A stretch of 61,906 nucleotides of DNA from Acidimicrobiaceae bacterium (GTDB lineage Bacteria > Actinomycetota > Acidimicrobiia > Acidimicrobiales > UBA8190), in contig PLZB01000051.1 in the NCBI GenBank assembly GCA_003151955.1, forward strand, positions 1 to 61,906, in the 5' to 3' direction. Shown piece by piece: positions 41,542-50,029 of this stretch; position 1 is the stretch's first letter; each line of letters starts with the position of its first letter. The notes beneath the pieces were generated by a model that saw only the letters and a list, made by a program, of their open reading frames with translations, searched no databases and was not told where the DNA came from. The position numbers and the translations under genes are program-made.

Positions 41542-42913
41542 GGACCGGTTCGCCATCAACCGTCGGCTGCCCGAGGAGGGCCGGCCCCGGGAGGAGGTCC
41601 TGGCCGAGCTGAAGGCGATGGCCGTGGAGGAGGACGCCTTCTGGGAGACGGGGCAGTGCTCGGGGACGATGTACTGCGGGGACCACGACCACTACGGGTT
41701 CATGCAGGAGGCCTTCGGGCTCTACGCCCACGTGAACGCCCTCCAGCGAGACATGTGCCCGAGCTCGACGAAGTTCGAGGCGGAGATCATCGCCATGGGC
41801 CTCGACCTCCTCCACGGCGAGGCCGTCACCGGGACGACCCCGGCCGGGCTGGTCACCACGGGGGGGACGGGGAGCATCTGCCACGCCGTGCTCTCCTACC
41901 GGGAGCAGGCCGCCGCCACCCGGGGGGTGACCAGTCCCAATGTCATCAAGCCCGAGACGGCTCACCCCGCCTTCGACAAGGCCTGCCACCTCTTCGGGAT
42001 CGAGCTCCGGAAGGCGCCCGTCGACCCGGAGACGACCCAGGTCGACGTGGACTGGGTCGAGGCCAACATCGACGACCAGACCATCGCCCTGGTCGGGTCG
42101 GCCTGCAACTACGGCTACGGGACCGTCGACCCCATCGCCGAGCTGTCCGAGCTGGCCCTGCGCCACGGGGTCGGGCTCCACGTCGACGGCTGCCTGGGGG
42201 GCTGGATCCTGCCCTTCGGTCAGGAGCTCGGCTACGACATCCCCGTCTTCGACTTCAGGCTCCCCGGGGTGACGACGATCTCGGCCGACACCCACAAGTA
42301 CGGCTACGCCTTCAAGGGGACCTCGGTCCTGGCCTTCCGGGACCGGGCCCTGCGGAACTCCCAGTACTTCTTCCTGACCGACTGGAGCGGGGGGAAGTAC
42401 TGCTCCCCGGGGATGGAGGGGTCCCGGTCGGCGGGACTCCTGGCCGCCACCTGGGCCGCCATGGTCCAGATCGGACGGAAGGGCTACCTCGGCTACGCCA
42501 AGGCCATCTTCGAGGCCTCGGCCGCCATGCAGGAGGCTGTCCGGAGCCACCCCGAGCTCCGGATCATCGGGAAGCCGACCTTCCTGTTCAGCTTCACCTC
42601 GGACGACTTCGACATCTACCACGTGAACGACTTCATGCGGCTCCGGGGCTGGCGGTTCAACGGCCAGCAGTACCCGAACGCCCTCCACATGGCCGTGACC
42701 CGGCCCCAGACCCAGCCCGGGGTCACCGAGAAGTTCGCCGCCGACCTGGCCGGAGCCGTCGACTACGCCCGGGACCACGCCGCTGAGTCCCCCCAGTCGG
42801 GGGCCATCTACGGAGGGGTCATCGGGGGGATGAACGACGAGGCCGACGGCTTCATCCGGCTGGTCATGGCCGACATGATGGACGGCTTCCAGCAGGTCCC
42901 CGCCGAGGGGTGA
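41522..42913 (+). CDS. Sphingosine-1-phosphate-lyase-like PLP-dependent enzyme
   Basis: A 463-residue fold-type I PLP enzyme of the group II decarboxylase superfamily. The Schiff-base Lys is K259 in [16 protein letters not shown], almost identical to the sphingosine-1-phosphate lyase signature. Downstream [18 protein letters not shown] and early [16 protein letters not shown] with SICHAV strengthen the match. Its substrate would be a phosphorylated long-chain amino alcohol or a related amine; glutamate or tyrosine decarboxylase is less likely. No membrane anchor is present, as in bacterial lyases. The start overlaps the sigma factor stop by 20 nt, so expression may depend on that gene. Confidence 0.85.
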   Translation: MSAYPYEDRFAINRRLPEEGRPREEVLAELKAMAVEEDAFWETGQCSGTMYCGDHDHYGFMQEAFGLYAHVNALQRDMCPSSTKFEAEIIAMGLDLLHGEAVTGTTPAGLVTTGGTGSICHAVLSYREQAAATRGVTSPNVIKPETAHPAFDKACHLFGIELRKAPVDPETTQVDVDWVEANIDDQTIALVGSACNYGYGTVDPIAELSELALRHGVGLHVDGCLGGWILPFGQELGYDIPVFDFRLPGVTTISADTHKYGYAFKGTSVLAFRDRALRNSQYFFLTDWSGGKYCSPGMEGSRSAGLLAATWAAMVQIGRKGYLGYAKAIFEASAAMQEAVRSHPELRIIGKPTFLFSFTSDDFDIYHVNDFMRLRGWRFNGQQYPNALHMAVTRPQTQPGVTEKFAADLAGAVDYARDHAAESPQSGAIYGGVIGGMNDEADGFIRLVMADMMDGFQQVPAEG

Positions 42914-42937
42914 GGGCTCCGGTCGGTCCGGGCCGGC

Positions 42938-43174
42938 TCAGCCCGGGACGATGAAGATGCACTCCCCGGGGCACTCCGCCACCGCCTCGGTCACGGCATC
43001 CTCGTGCTCGGGGGGGACCGAAGCCAGAGCGGTGGGACCGCCGGGGTCGTTCAGGGAGGCGGTTCCCTCCCGGACGTAGGAGAGGCCGTCGTCGAGGAGG
43101 CGGAATGCAACCGGGGCGATCTCCTCGCACATCCCGTCCCCGGTGCAGCGGTCCTGGTCGATCCAGACCTTCAC
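42938..43174 (-). CDS. Ferredoxin (3Fe-4S or 4Fe-4S, P450-type)
   Basis: A 78-residue ferredoxin beginning KVWIDQDRCTGDGMCEEIAP and ending AECPGECIFIV. The cysteine pattern is C-x5-C ... CPxxC, with Asp or Gly where the second cluster Cys would be in 4Fe-4S proteins, so a 3Fe-4S cluster is most likely. Such proteins carry electrons to cytochrome P450 or other oxygenases; no P450 gene is in the window. It starts with GTG and diverges from the FGGY kinase gene. Confidence 0.88.
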   Translation of the reverse strand: MKVWIDQDRCTGDGMCEEIAPVAFRLLDDGLSYVREGTASLNDPGGPTALASVPPEHEDAVTEAVAECPGECIFIVPG

Positions 43175-43300
43175 GTGTCCCCTCCCCCTCGCGTGTCGAT
43201 CCCCCAAGGCTACGGACCGGGCCCGGGGCCCGGTAGGGCCGAAGGTCCCGGAACGTCCGGATCTCCCCGGGGTCCAGGGCCCGGAGGTACGTTTCCGGGG

Positions 43301-44929
43301 GTGGAACCCCCCGGTCAGGTCACAGACGGCGACGGGGTGACGGTCCCGGCCGGGCGCACCGGGCGTGAGGACCGGTTCGTGCTGGCCGTGGATCTCGGGA
43401 CGGGGGGCCCGAAGGTCGGGTTGGTGTCGCTGAGCGGGGAGATCGCCTGGCGGGAGCACCTGGCCGTCGAGACCCGGCTCCTCCCCGGCGGGGGTGCCGT
43501 CCAGGACGCCGGGGAGTGGTGGACGCTGGTGGCCGGGGCGACGAGGCGGGGATTGGCCTCGGGGGTGGTCCGGCCCGAGCAGGTGGTGGCGGTCTCGGTC
43601 ACGGGGCAGTGGGCCAGCACCGTCCCCGTCGACGAGGCGGGGCTCCCGGTGGGGGACTGCCTCCTCTGGATGGACACCCGGGGCGGACCGCAGACCCGGA
43701 GGGCCCTGGGGGGACCGGTCGAGGGCTACGGGCCGGTCCACCTGGCCCGATGGATCCGGCGGACGGGAGGGGCGCCGTCGACGTCGGGGGCGGACCCGGT
43801 CGGGCACATCCTCTACCTGGAGGCGGAGGAGCCGGAGGTGGCCGGGGCGGCCCGGTGGTACCTCGAGCCCGTCGACTACCTCTCCATGCGGTTCACGGGG
43901 GTGGCGGCGGCCTCGCACGCCTCGATGACGGCGGCCTGGCTGACGGACAACCGGCGGCTGGACCTGCTCGAGTACGACCCGGTCCTGGTGGCGGCGGCCG
44001 GGGTCCCGGCCGGGAAGCTCCCCCCGCTCGTCCCGACGGGATCGGTGATCGGCCCGGTCGCTCCCGCCGTGGCCGCCGATCTGGGCCTCCCCCCGGGGGT
44101 GGTGGTGGTGACGGGGACCCCCGACCTCCACTCGGCCGCGGTGGGGTCGGGGGCGGTCCTCGACCGGGAGGCCCACCTCACGGTGAGCTCGACGTCCTGG
44201 GTGAGCTGCCCGGTGGGGGCCAAGAAGACCGACGCCCTCCACCAGATCGCGGCTGTCCCCGGGATCGGGCCGGGACGGTACCTGGTGGCGAACAACCACG
44301 AGACGGGGGGGCTCTGCCTCCAGTGGTTCCGCAGCGCCATGATCGGGGCCGACGACGGGATGGGGGGGGCCGCCTCGGAGGTGCCGTCGTTCGAGGCCCT
44401 CACGGCGCTGGCGGCCGGGGTCCCGGCCGGGAGCGGGGACGTCCTCTTCACGCCCTGGCTGGCGGGGGAGCGGTCCCCCGTCGACGACCGGCGGGCCCGG
44501 GGTGGGTTCCACAACCTCTCGCTCCGGACGACCCGGGCCGAGCTGGGCCGGGCCGTCCTGGAGGGGGTGGCCTACAACAGCCGGTGGCTCTCCGAGGCGG
44601 TCGAGCGGTTCGTGGGGGCCCGGCTCGACCCGATCCGGATCATCGGGGGTGGAGCCATCTCGGATCTCTGGTGCCAGATCCACGCCGACGTCCTCGACCG
44701 GTCCGTCGAGCGGGTGGCGGACCCCCTCCACGCCAACCTCCGGGGGGCCGGCCTCCTGGCCTCGATGGCCCTGGGGGCGGTGACAGCGGGGGAGCTCCGG
44801 GACCTGGTCGCCGTGGACGGGGTCTTCACCCCGGACCGCGCCACCCGGGCCGTCTACGACCGGCTCTACGGAGAGTTCCCCCGGCTCTACCGGGCCCAGA
44901 AGAAGATGTTCTCCCGGTTGAACCGGTGA
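43301..44929 (+). CDS. FGGY family carbohydrate kinase
   Basis: A 542-residue sugar kinase of the FGGY (xylulokinase-like) group. FVLAVDLGTGGPKVGLVSLS is the N-terminal phosphate loop; AVSVTGQWASTVPVD, WMDTRG, VVTGTPDLHSAAVGSGAV and the C-terminal RIIGGGAISDLWCQIHADVL follow. It would phosphorylate a pentulose, polyol or related sugar; the substrate is not evident. GTG 43301 is chosen since TACGTT lies 7 nt before it (leaderless type), but GTG 43337 is closer to the conserved start. The following MFS gene overlaps the stop (GTGA), so it may carry the substrate. Confidence 0.85.
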   Translation: MEPPGQVTDGDGVTVPAGRTGREDRFVLAVDLGTGGPKVGLVSLSGEIAWREHLAVETRLLPGGGAVQDAGEWWTLVAGATRRGLASGVVRPEQVVAVSVTGQWASTVPVDEAGLPVGDCLLWMDTRGGPQTRRALGGPVEGYGPVHLARWIRRTGGAPSTSGADPVGHILYLEAEEPEVAGAARWYLEPVDYLSMRFTGVAAASHASMTAAWLTDNRRLDLLEYDPVLVAAAGVPAGKLPPLVPTGSVIGPVAPAVAADLGLPPGVVVVTGTPDLHSAAVGSGAVLDREAHLTVSSTSWVSCPVGAKKTDALHQIAAVPGIGPGRYLVANNHETGGLCLQWFRSAMIGADDGMGGAASEVPSFEALTALAAGVPAGSGDVLFTPWLAGERSPVDDRRARGGFHNLSLRTTRAELGRAVLEGVAYNSRWLSEAVERFVGARLDPIRIIGGGAISDLWCQIHADVLDRSVERVADPLHANLRGAGLLASMALGAVTAGELRDLVAVDGVFTPDRATRAVYDRLYGEFPRLYRAQKKMFSRLNR

Positions 44930-46395
44930 CGGGGCCCGGGGAGGGGCTCCGGTACTCGAGCCCGGCCGGCCGGTGGGTCATCGCGGCGACGGTGGCGGGA
45001 TCGGGGTTGGCTACCATCGACGGGACGGTGGTGGGGATCGCCCTGCCCTCGATCGGCCGGGAGTTCCACGCCGGGGTGGCCGGGCTCCAGTGGGTGGTGA
45101 CGGCCTACCTCCTGGCCCTGGCCGGGCTCCTCCTCCTCGGCGGCGCCCTCGGGGACCGCTACGGGCGGCGGAGGGTCTTCCTGGTCGGGGTGGTCTGGTT
45201 CGCCCTGGCCTCGCTGGTCTGCGGGGTCGCTCCTGACGCCTGGACCCTGGTGGCGGCCCGGGGGCTCCAGGGGGTGGGCGGGGCCCTCCTCGTGCCGGGG
45301 AGCCTGGCCATCCTCCAGGGGGGGTTCCGGGAGGAGGACCGGGGCCGGGCCATCGGGGCCTGGTCGGGTCTGGGGGGGATCGCCGCCGCCGTGGGGCCCT
45401 TCCTGGGGGGCTACCTGATCCAGGCCGTGTCCTGGCGGCTGATCTTCCTCATCAACCTGCCCCTGGCCGCCGGTGTGGTGGCCGTCGGGCTCCGGCACGT
45501 CCCCGAGACGAGGGACCCGACCGCCCCCCGGCGGCTCGACTGGGCCGGCGGGGCGCTGGCCACCGGCGGCCTCCTGGGGATCACCTTCGGGCTCATCGAG
45601 GGGCCGGTCGGGGGCTGGGCCACCCTCCGGGTGCTGGGCCCGCTCGCCGTGGGGGTCGGGCTCCTCGTCGCCTTCGTGGCCGCGGAGCGGCGGAGCCGGC
45701 ATCCCCTCCTCCCCGTCGAGATCTTCCGGTCGAGGCAGTTCAACGCGGCCAACCTCCTCACCTTCGTCGTCTACGGGGCCCTCGGGGGTGCCCTCTTCCT
45801 CCTCCCGGTGGCGCTCCAGGACGTGGCCCGGTACAGCCCGATCGAAGCCGGGGCCTCCCTCCTGCCGGTCACCGTGATCATGCTGCTCCTCTCCCCCCGG
45901 TCGGGGGCCCTGGCCGGGCGGATCGGACCCCGGCTCCAGATGACGGCGGGGCCGGTCCTGGTGGCGGCGGGCTTGGCCCTCCTGGTCCGGGTGGACAGCA
46001 CGGGGAGCTACCTGGATGAGGTCCTCCCGGCCATGGTCGTCTTCGGGCTCGGCCTGGCCGTCTGCGTGGCCCCCCTCACCACCACCGTCCTGGCCGCCGC
46101 CTCGGCCGACCACGCCGGGGTGGCCTCGGCCGTCAACAACGACGTGGCCCGGGCGGCCGGGCTCATCGCCGTGGCCGTCCTCCCGGCCGCCGCCGGGATC
46201 AGCGGGTCCGGCTACCTCGAACCGATCCGGTTGGCGGCGGGGTTCCACCGGGCCGTCCTCCTCTGCGCCGGGCTCTGCCTGGCCGGTGCCGTGGTCGCCG
46301 GGGTCGGGATCCGGAGCCCGACCCGGACCGAGGTCGGGGACGGTCGGGAGAACGCCCACAGCTGCCCCCTCGACGCCCCTCCGCTGCGGAGCTGA
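44926..46395 (+). CDS. MFS transporter, DHA2/EmrB-QacA family
   Basis: A 489-residue, probably 14-helix, proton-driven exporter. Helix 1 ATIDGTVVGIALPSIGREFH carries the D1-type motif of the family; GGALGDRYGRRRVFLVGVVW is motif A and GRAIGAWSGLGGIAAAVGPF with LGGYL is motif C, the antiporter signature. It overlaps the kinase gene by four bases. Drug-efflux members are most common, but the pairing with a kinase may point to sugar export or import. The C-terminal 30 residues are polar. Confidence 0.85.
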   Translation: MTGPGEGLRYSSPAGRWVIAATVAGSGLATIDGTVVGIALPSIGREFHAGVAGLQWVVTAYLLALAGLLLLGGALGDRYGRRRVFLVGVVWFALASLVCGVAPDAWTLVAARGLQGVGGALLVPGSLAILQGGFREEDRGRAIGAWSGLGGIAAAVGPFLGGYLIQAVSWRLIFLINLPLAAGVVAVGLRHVPETRDPTAPRRLDWAGGALATGGLLGITFGLIEGPVGGWATLRVLGPLAVGVGLLVAFVAAERRSRHPLLPVEIFRSRQFNAANLLTFVVYGALGGALFLLPVALQDVARYSPIEAGASLLPVTVIMLLLSPRSGALAGRIGPRLQMTAGPVLVAAGLALLVRVDSTGSYLDEVLPAMVVFGLGLAVCVAPLTTTVLAAASADHAGVASAVNNDVARAAGLIAVAVLPAAAGISGSGYLEPIRLAAGFHRAVLLCAGLCLAGAVVAGVGIRSPTRTEVGDGRENAHSCPLDAPPLRS

Positions 46396-46490
46396 GGTCG
46401 GTCGGGGTGACAAACCCGACGCAGGGCCAATACTGGCTGAGAGGCCCCCACGCCCTCAAGGAGTCCTGATATCCCGCCGAGGGTGGGTAC

Positions 46491-48017
46491 ATGCACCCTT
46501 TCCGTGGCCAAGAGGTCGCCCGACCGCTCCGGGGCCGGATCGCCGTGGGCCTCCTGGTCATCGTCCTGGCCGCCACGGGGGTCACCGTGGGGCTGTCCGG
46601 GGGCGCCGGTGCCGCCAGCCTCCCCCCCCTCGGGGTCTACGGGGGGGCGGCCGCCACCGGGGGGCCTGGCCGGTTCGTGGCCGGGACGGGGACGTCGGTG
46701 GCGCTGGCCGAGGACTTCCTCCCGGGAAATGCCGGCTGGTCGGGGATGACGAGCGCCTCCAGCCTCTCCTGGTTGCTCGGTCCCTGGAAGGCCGGTGGGG
46801 ACCAGCTCGTCCTGGGGGTGCCCATCATCCCGACGGATTCGAGCGGGAACGCCGTGGGGACCCTGGCCGGGGGGGCAGCCGGGCAGTACGACAGCTCCTA
46901 CACCACCCTGGCCCAGTCCCTGGTGGCCGGCGGTGAGGGCAACGCCATCCTCAGGCCCGGCTGGGAATTCAACGGGAACTGGTTCAAGTGGTCCGTGGCC
47001 ACCGCCGCCGACGCCGCCAACTACGCCGGCTACTTCCGCCACATCGTTTCGGCCATGCGGGCCGTGCCCGGCCAGTCCTTCAAATTCGTCTGGAACCCTA
47101 CCGGGGGATCGAACGGCTACGACCTCTCCCTGGCCTACCCCGGGAACGCCTCGGTCGACTACATCGGGACCGACGTCTACGACCAGACCTGGTCCGCCCC
47201 CCAGACCCCCGAGGTGTCCTGGACCGGGCTCACCACCGGGCCGAACGGGATGAACTGGAGTGCTTCCTTCGCCGCCGCCCAGGGGAAGCCGCTGGCCGTC
47301 CCGGAGTGGGGCCTCTCCATCCGTAGCGACGGCCACGGCCTCGGGGACGACCCCTTCTTCGTCACCCAGATGGCGGCCTGGCTGGCCGGTCACGACGTGG
47401 GGTTCTCGGTCTACTTCGATGTCGACGTGAGCGACGGCTCCCACGACATCCTCGACGGGAGATTCCCCAACGCCCTGGCTGCCTTCCGGACGGCCTTCGC
47501 AGCTGGGACGGCCCCGACCACGACCACCACGGCCGGACCGACGACGACGGTGGCCCCGGCCCCGACGACCACGACCACCGTGGTCCGACCCCCGACCACC
47601 ACGACCACGGTTCCCCCCGCTCCGGCCCCGACCACGACGACGACGAGCCCGCCCGTCACGAACCCACCCGTCACGAACCCACCGGTCACGACCCGACCGG
47701 TCACGACCCCGCCGACGACGACCACCACCACGACGGTGGTGACGGGCCCCCCGTCCGCCCCGTCGCAGCTGAGGGCGGTGGTGAGCGGGTCGTCGGTCAT
47801 CGTGACGTGGGTGAACCCGGCCGGCGTCCAGGGCGACAACGTCTTCCGGGACGGGGTCAAGATCGGCTGGCCGGGCTGGCCCAACCCGGTGGTGACGAGC
47901 TTCACCGACCGGAGCGTCTCGGCCGGGACCCACCGGTACACGGTGGCGGGCTACAACTCCTCCGGGCAGGGGCCCGTCTCCGTCACGGTGGTCGTGACGG
48001 TGGCTCGTCACCGCTAG
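46491..48017 (+). CDS. Secreted GH26-like glycoside hydrolase with Pro/Thr linker and Fn3 domain
   Basis: A 508-residue exported hydrolase. A signal peptide (IAVGLLVIVLAATGVTVGL) ends near residue 42. The catalytic barrel covers about 45-340: the acid/base Glu is in ILRPGWEFNGNWFKWSV near residue 158, and the nucleophile Glu in PLAVPEWGLS near 270; FKFVWNP and VDYIGTDVYDQ are further barrel strands. This matches family 26 mannanase-like enzymes acting on mannan or a related polysaccharide. A Thr/Pro linker (about 345-425, with VTNPPVTNPPVTTRP) leads to a C-terminal fibronectin-III domain (SAPSQLRAVVSGSSVIVTWV). The Fn3 may bind surface polymer. Confidence 0.8.
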   Translation: MHPFRGQEVARPLRGRIAVGLLVIVLAATGVTVGLSGGAGAASLPPLGVYGGAAATGGPGRFVAGTGTSVALAEDFLPGNAGWSGMTSASSLSWLLGPWKAGGDQLVLGVPIIPTDSSGNAVGTLAGGAAGQYDSSYTTLAQSLVAGGEGNAILRPGWEFNGNWFKWSVATAADAANYAGYFRHIVSAMRAVPGQSFKFVWNPTGGSNGYDLSLAYPGNASVDYIGTDVYDQTWSAPQTPEVSWTGLTTGPNGMNWSASFAAAQGKPLAVPEWGLSIRSDGHGLGDDPFFVTQMAAWLAGHDVGFSVYFDVDVSDGSHDILDGRFPNALAAFRTAFAAGTAPTTTTTAGPTTTVAPAPTTTTTVVRPPTTTTTVPPAPAPTTTTTSPPVTNPPVTNPPVTTRPVTTPPTTTTTTTVVTGPPSAPSQLRAVVSGSSVIVTWVNPAGVQGDNVFRDGVKIGWPGWPNPVVTSFTDRSVSAGTHRYTVAGYNSSGQGPVSVTVVVTVARHR

Positions 48018-48041
48018 CCGGGGGCAAAGTACGCTTCGTCC

Positions 48042-49151
48042 ATGAGCAGTCCGGGGGGACGACCCCCCGCGCCGAGCGCCTTCCGGAAACATCTCGGTGT
48101 GCTGTTGCAGGTGTGGTCCGGCATCGGGGCCCGCCGGGAGCGGGTGACCCCGGCCGCCCTGACCGCCTCGGCGGTCTGGGTGGTCGGTGGCCTGGTGGCC
48201 GTCCTGGCCTGCCTCGAGGTGGGGGTCAAGGGGTCACGGCCGGCATGGGGTCTCATCTCGGCCATCGTGGCCGTCCTGATCGGCGTGCTCATCTTCGAGA
48301 TCTGGCGGCACACCGGGGAGCATTTCCCCTGGCCGGTGGTCCACCTGTCCTTCGTGACGGCGGCGGTGAGCCTCCTGACCGCGGCGGAGATCGTCTCCCC
48401 GGCGACGGTGGCGGTCAGCGTCCTGACCGTCACGGTGGCCCAGGCCGCCATCCTGGGAGCGCTGACCCCCCGGCGCTGGGTTCCCCTCTACCTGGTCGGG
48501 TTGTGCGGGGGGATCATAGGGATCCTCGTCCACCGCCATCTCCAGGCCGACGAGATCGCCCCGCTGCTCTGCGTCATGGTGGTGGCCGCCGGGCTCACGG
48601 CCGGAACGGCCCGCGACCGGCTCCGTCACCACGCCCTCACCGATCCCCTGACCGGTCTCCCCAACCGGGGTGCCCTGGAGATGCTGGCCGCCGCCCAGAT
48701 CGCCCTGGCCAAGCGGACCAGCTCGCCGCTCAGCGTGGTCCTCGTCGACCTCGACGACTTCAAGGCGGTCAACCACCTGAAGGGCCGGGCCGAGGGTGAC
48801 CGGGTCCTCCGGCACCTGGCCTACGCCTGGGTCACGACCCTCCGGGCCACCGATGTGCTCGGGCGTCACATCGGGGACCAGTTCGTGCTCCTCCTCCCCA
48901 ATTGCGGGCCGGAAGGTGTGGCTGTCGTCGTGCAGCGGATGCTCGAGTCGACGGAGCAGCGGGGCTCGTGCGGGGCGACGGGCTACACCGTCGGGGACGA
49001 TCTGGCCTCGATGCTGGAGCGCTGTGAGCGGTCGATGCTCGAGGCCAAGCGGATCGGCCGAGGCGAGATCGTGATGCGGTCCGAGGACGTCGTCGTCGAG
49101 TCGAGCTTCTCGGAGATGACCGGGACGGGGCTCAACCCGCCCTCGGGGTGA
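48042..49151 (+). CDS. Membrane GGDEF protein with degenerate active site
   Basis: A 369-residue protein with six transmembrane helices (about 40-190) followed by a GGDEF domain. The domain start HHALTDPLTGLPNRGALEML and VVLVDLDDFKAVN are normal, but the active-site loop near residue 277 is HIGDQF in place of GGDEF, so the catalytic second Gly-Asp-Glu pattern is lost. The inhibitory I-site RATD, at the normal distance before it, is retained. Such proteins usually act as c-di-GMP receptors rather than cyclases. TACGCT lies 6 nt before the ATG (leaderless type). Its stop overlaps the convergent repeat protein gene by 20 nt. Confidence 0.85.
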   Translation: MSSPGGRPPAPSAFRKHLGVLLQVWSGIGARRERVTPAALTASAVWVVGGLVAVLACLEVGVKGSRPAWGLISAIVAVLIGVLIFEIWRHTGEHFPWPVVHLSFVTAAVSLLTAAEIVSPATVAVSVLTVTVAQAAILGALTPRRWVPLYLVGLCGGIIGILVHRHLQADEIAPLLCVMVVAAGLTAGTARDRLRHHALTDPLTGLPNRGALEMLAAAQIALAKRTSSPLSVVLVDLDDFKAVNHLKGRAEGDRVLRHLAYAWVTTLRATDVLGRHIGDQFVLLLPNCGPEGVAVVVQRMLESTEQRGSCGATGYTVGDDLASMLERCERSMLEAKRIGRGEIVMRSEDVVVESSFSEMTGTGLNPPSG

Positions 49152-49830
49152 ACGAGGCGGTGCAGCCCGACTGACCGGGCACCTGGACCGTGACGGTCAC
49201 CGGCTGGCCGACAGCTGGCCGGCCCAGCTTGATCGGAACGGCGGCCGTGCCCGAGCTGTCGGCGGTGACGGTGTACTCCGTGGGCGCTCCGGGGTAGCCG
49301 AGCACGACGGTCACCGAGGCCCCGACCGGGCTGCCGTGGACGACGACGATGTCGTTGCCGCCGTCGGCCGGGGTCGGGTCGGTCAGCGAGGCGGTGCAGG
49401 AGGGGGGAACGGTGGTACCGGCCGGTCCGGTCGTCCCGCCGGGTCCGGTCGTCCCGCCCGGTCCCGTCGTCCCCGCGGGTCCGGTCGTCCCGCCCGGTCC
49501 GGTCGTGGCGCCCGGTCCGGTCGTGGCGCCGGGTCCGGTCGTCCCGGCCGGGCCGCTCGGCGTTCCGACCTTCGACTGGGCCACCGGGATCTGGGACGTC
49601 CCCATGGCCACGAACCCACCCACGAAGGCCAGGAACAGGAGGACGGCCAGACCTGCCATCCACAGCGGGGGGCGCTTCCGGCCGGCCACGGTGCGGATCT
49701 GCTGGCGGACGACCGGGGCCGGGGTGTCCCCGATCCCGCTGAGGGCCATTTCCCAGATGGCCGAGGAGTCGGTCGGGAGGGCCAGGTCGGGGATGGAGAT
49801 CGGCTCATGCCCAGAAGGTGACTCGACCAT
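49132..49830 (-). CDS. Membrane-anchored repeat protein with Ig-like domain
   Basis: A 232-residue single-pass protein. A cytoplasmic N-terminus of about 50 residues (IPDLALPTDSSAIWEMALSG) precedes one helix (PPLWMAGLAVLLFLAFVGGF near residue 55-75). Outside is a low-complexity stalk of eight GP[GA][GA]TT hexapeptides, then an Ig-like module of about 85 residues (CTASLTDPTPADGGNDIVVV to VQVPGQSGCTASF) with two Cys that could form a disulphide. The stalk is not a true collagen triplet. An upstream ATG at 49893 would add 21 residues; I prefer 49830 because of a GGAGACAGGA just before it. The type II topology suggests an envelope regulator or adhesin. Confidence 0.65.
   Translation of the reverse strand: MVESPSGHEPISIPDLALPTDSSAIWEMALSGIGDTPAPVVRQQIRTVAGRKRPPLWMAGLAVLLFLAFVGGFVAMGTSQIPVAQSKVGTPSGPAGTTGPGATTGPGATTGPGGTTGPAGTTGPGGTTGPGGTTGPAGTTVPPSCTASLTDPTPADGGNDIVVVHGSPVGASVTVVLGYPGAPTEYTVTADSSGTAAVPIKLGRPAVGQPVTVTVQVPGQSGCTASFTPRAG
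49411..49554 (-). repeat. 18-bp tandem repeat, eight copies
   Basis: Eight adjacent 18-bp units encode the GP[GA][GA]TT hexapeptide stalk of the membrane-anchored protein on the minus strand. Units differ at a few third positions and at the Gly/Ala codons, so length variation by slippage or recombination is possible. Confidence 0.85.
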
Positions 49831-50029
49831 CGTGTCCTGTCTCCACGCCGAAGCATCTGCCAGTTGGAGCAAGGCTACCGGTCGCATCAGCACCGCAATC
49901 GCCCCCGAGGGCCGAAAGGTAACGGTTCGGCGTCGGAGACTTCAGGAATCGGGCCGAACGCCCGACATGAATTGCACGGGCGCACCGTCGGGGGGGCGCC
50001 GCCCGGCACGAGACGAACGGACGGCTGGG

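Noticed and set aside
49411..49554. Collagen-like repeat
   Set aside because: Units are hexapeptides GP..TT without strict G-X-Y periodicity, so a collagen triple helix is not expected.
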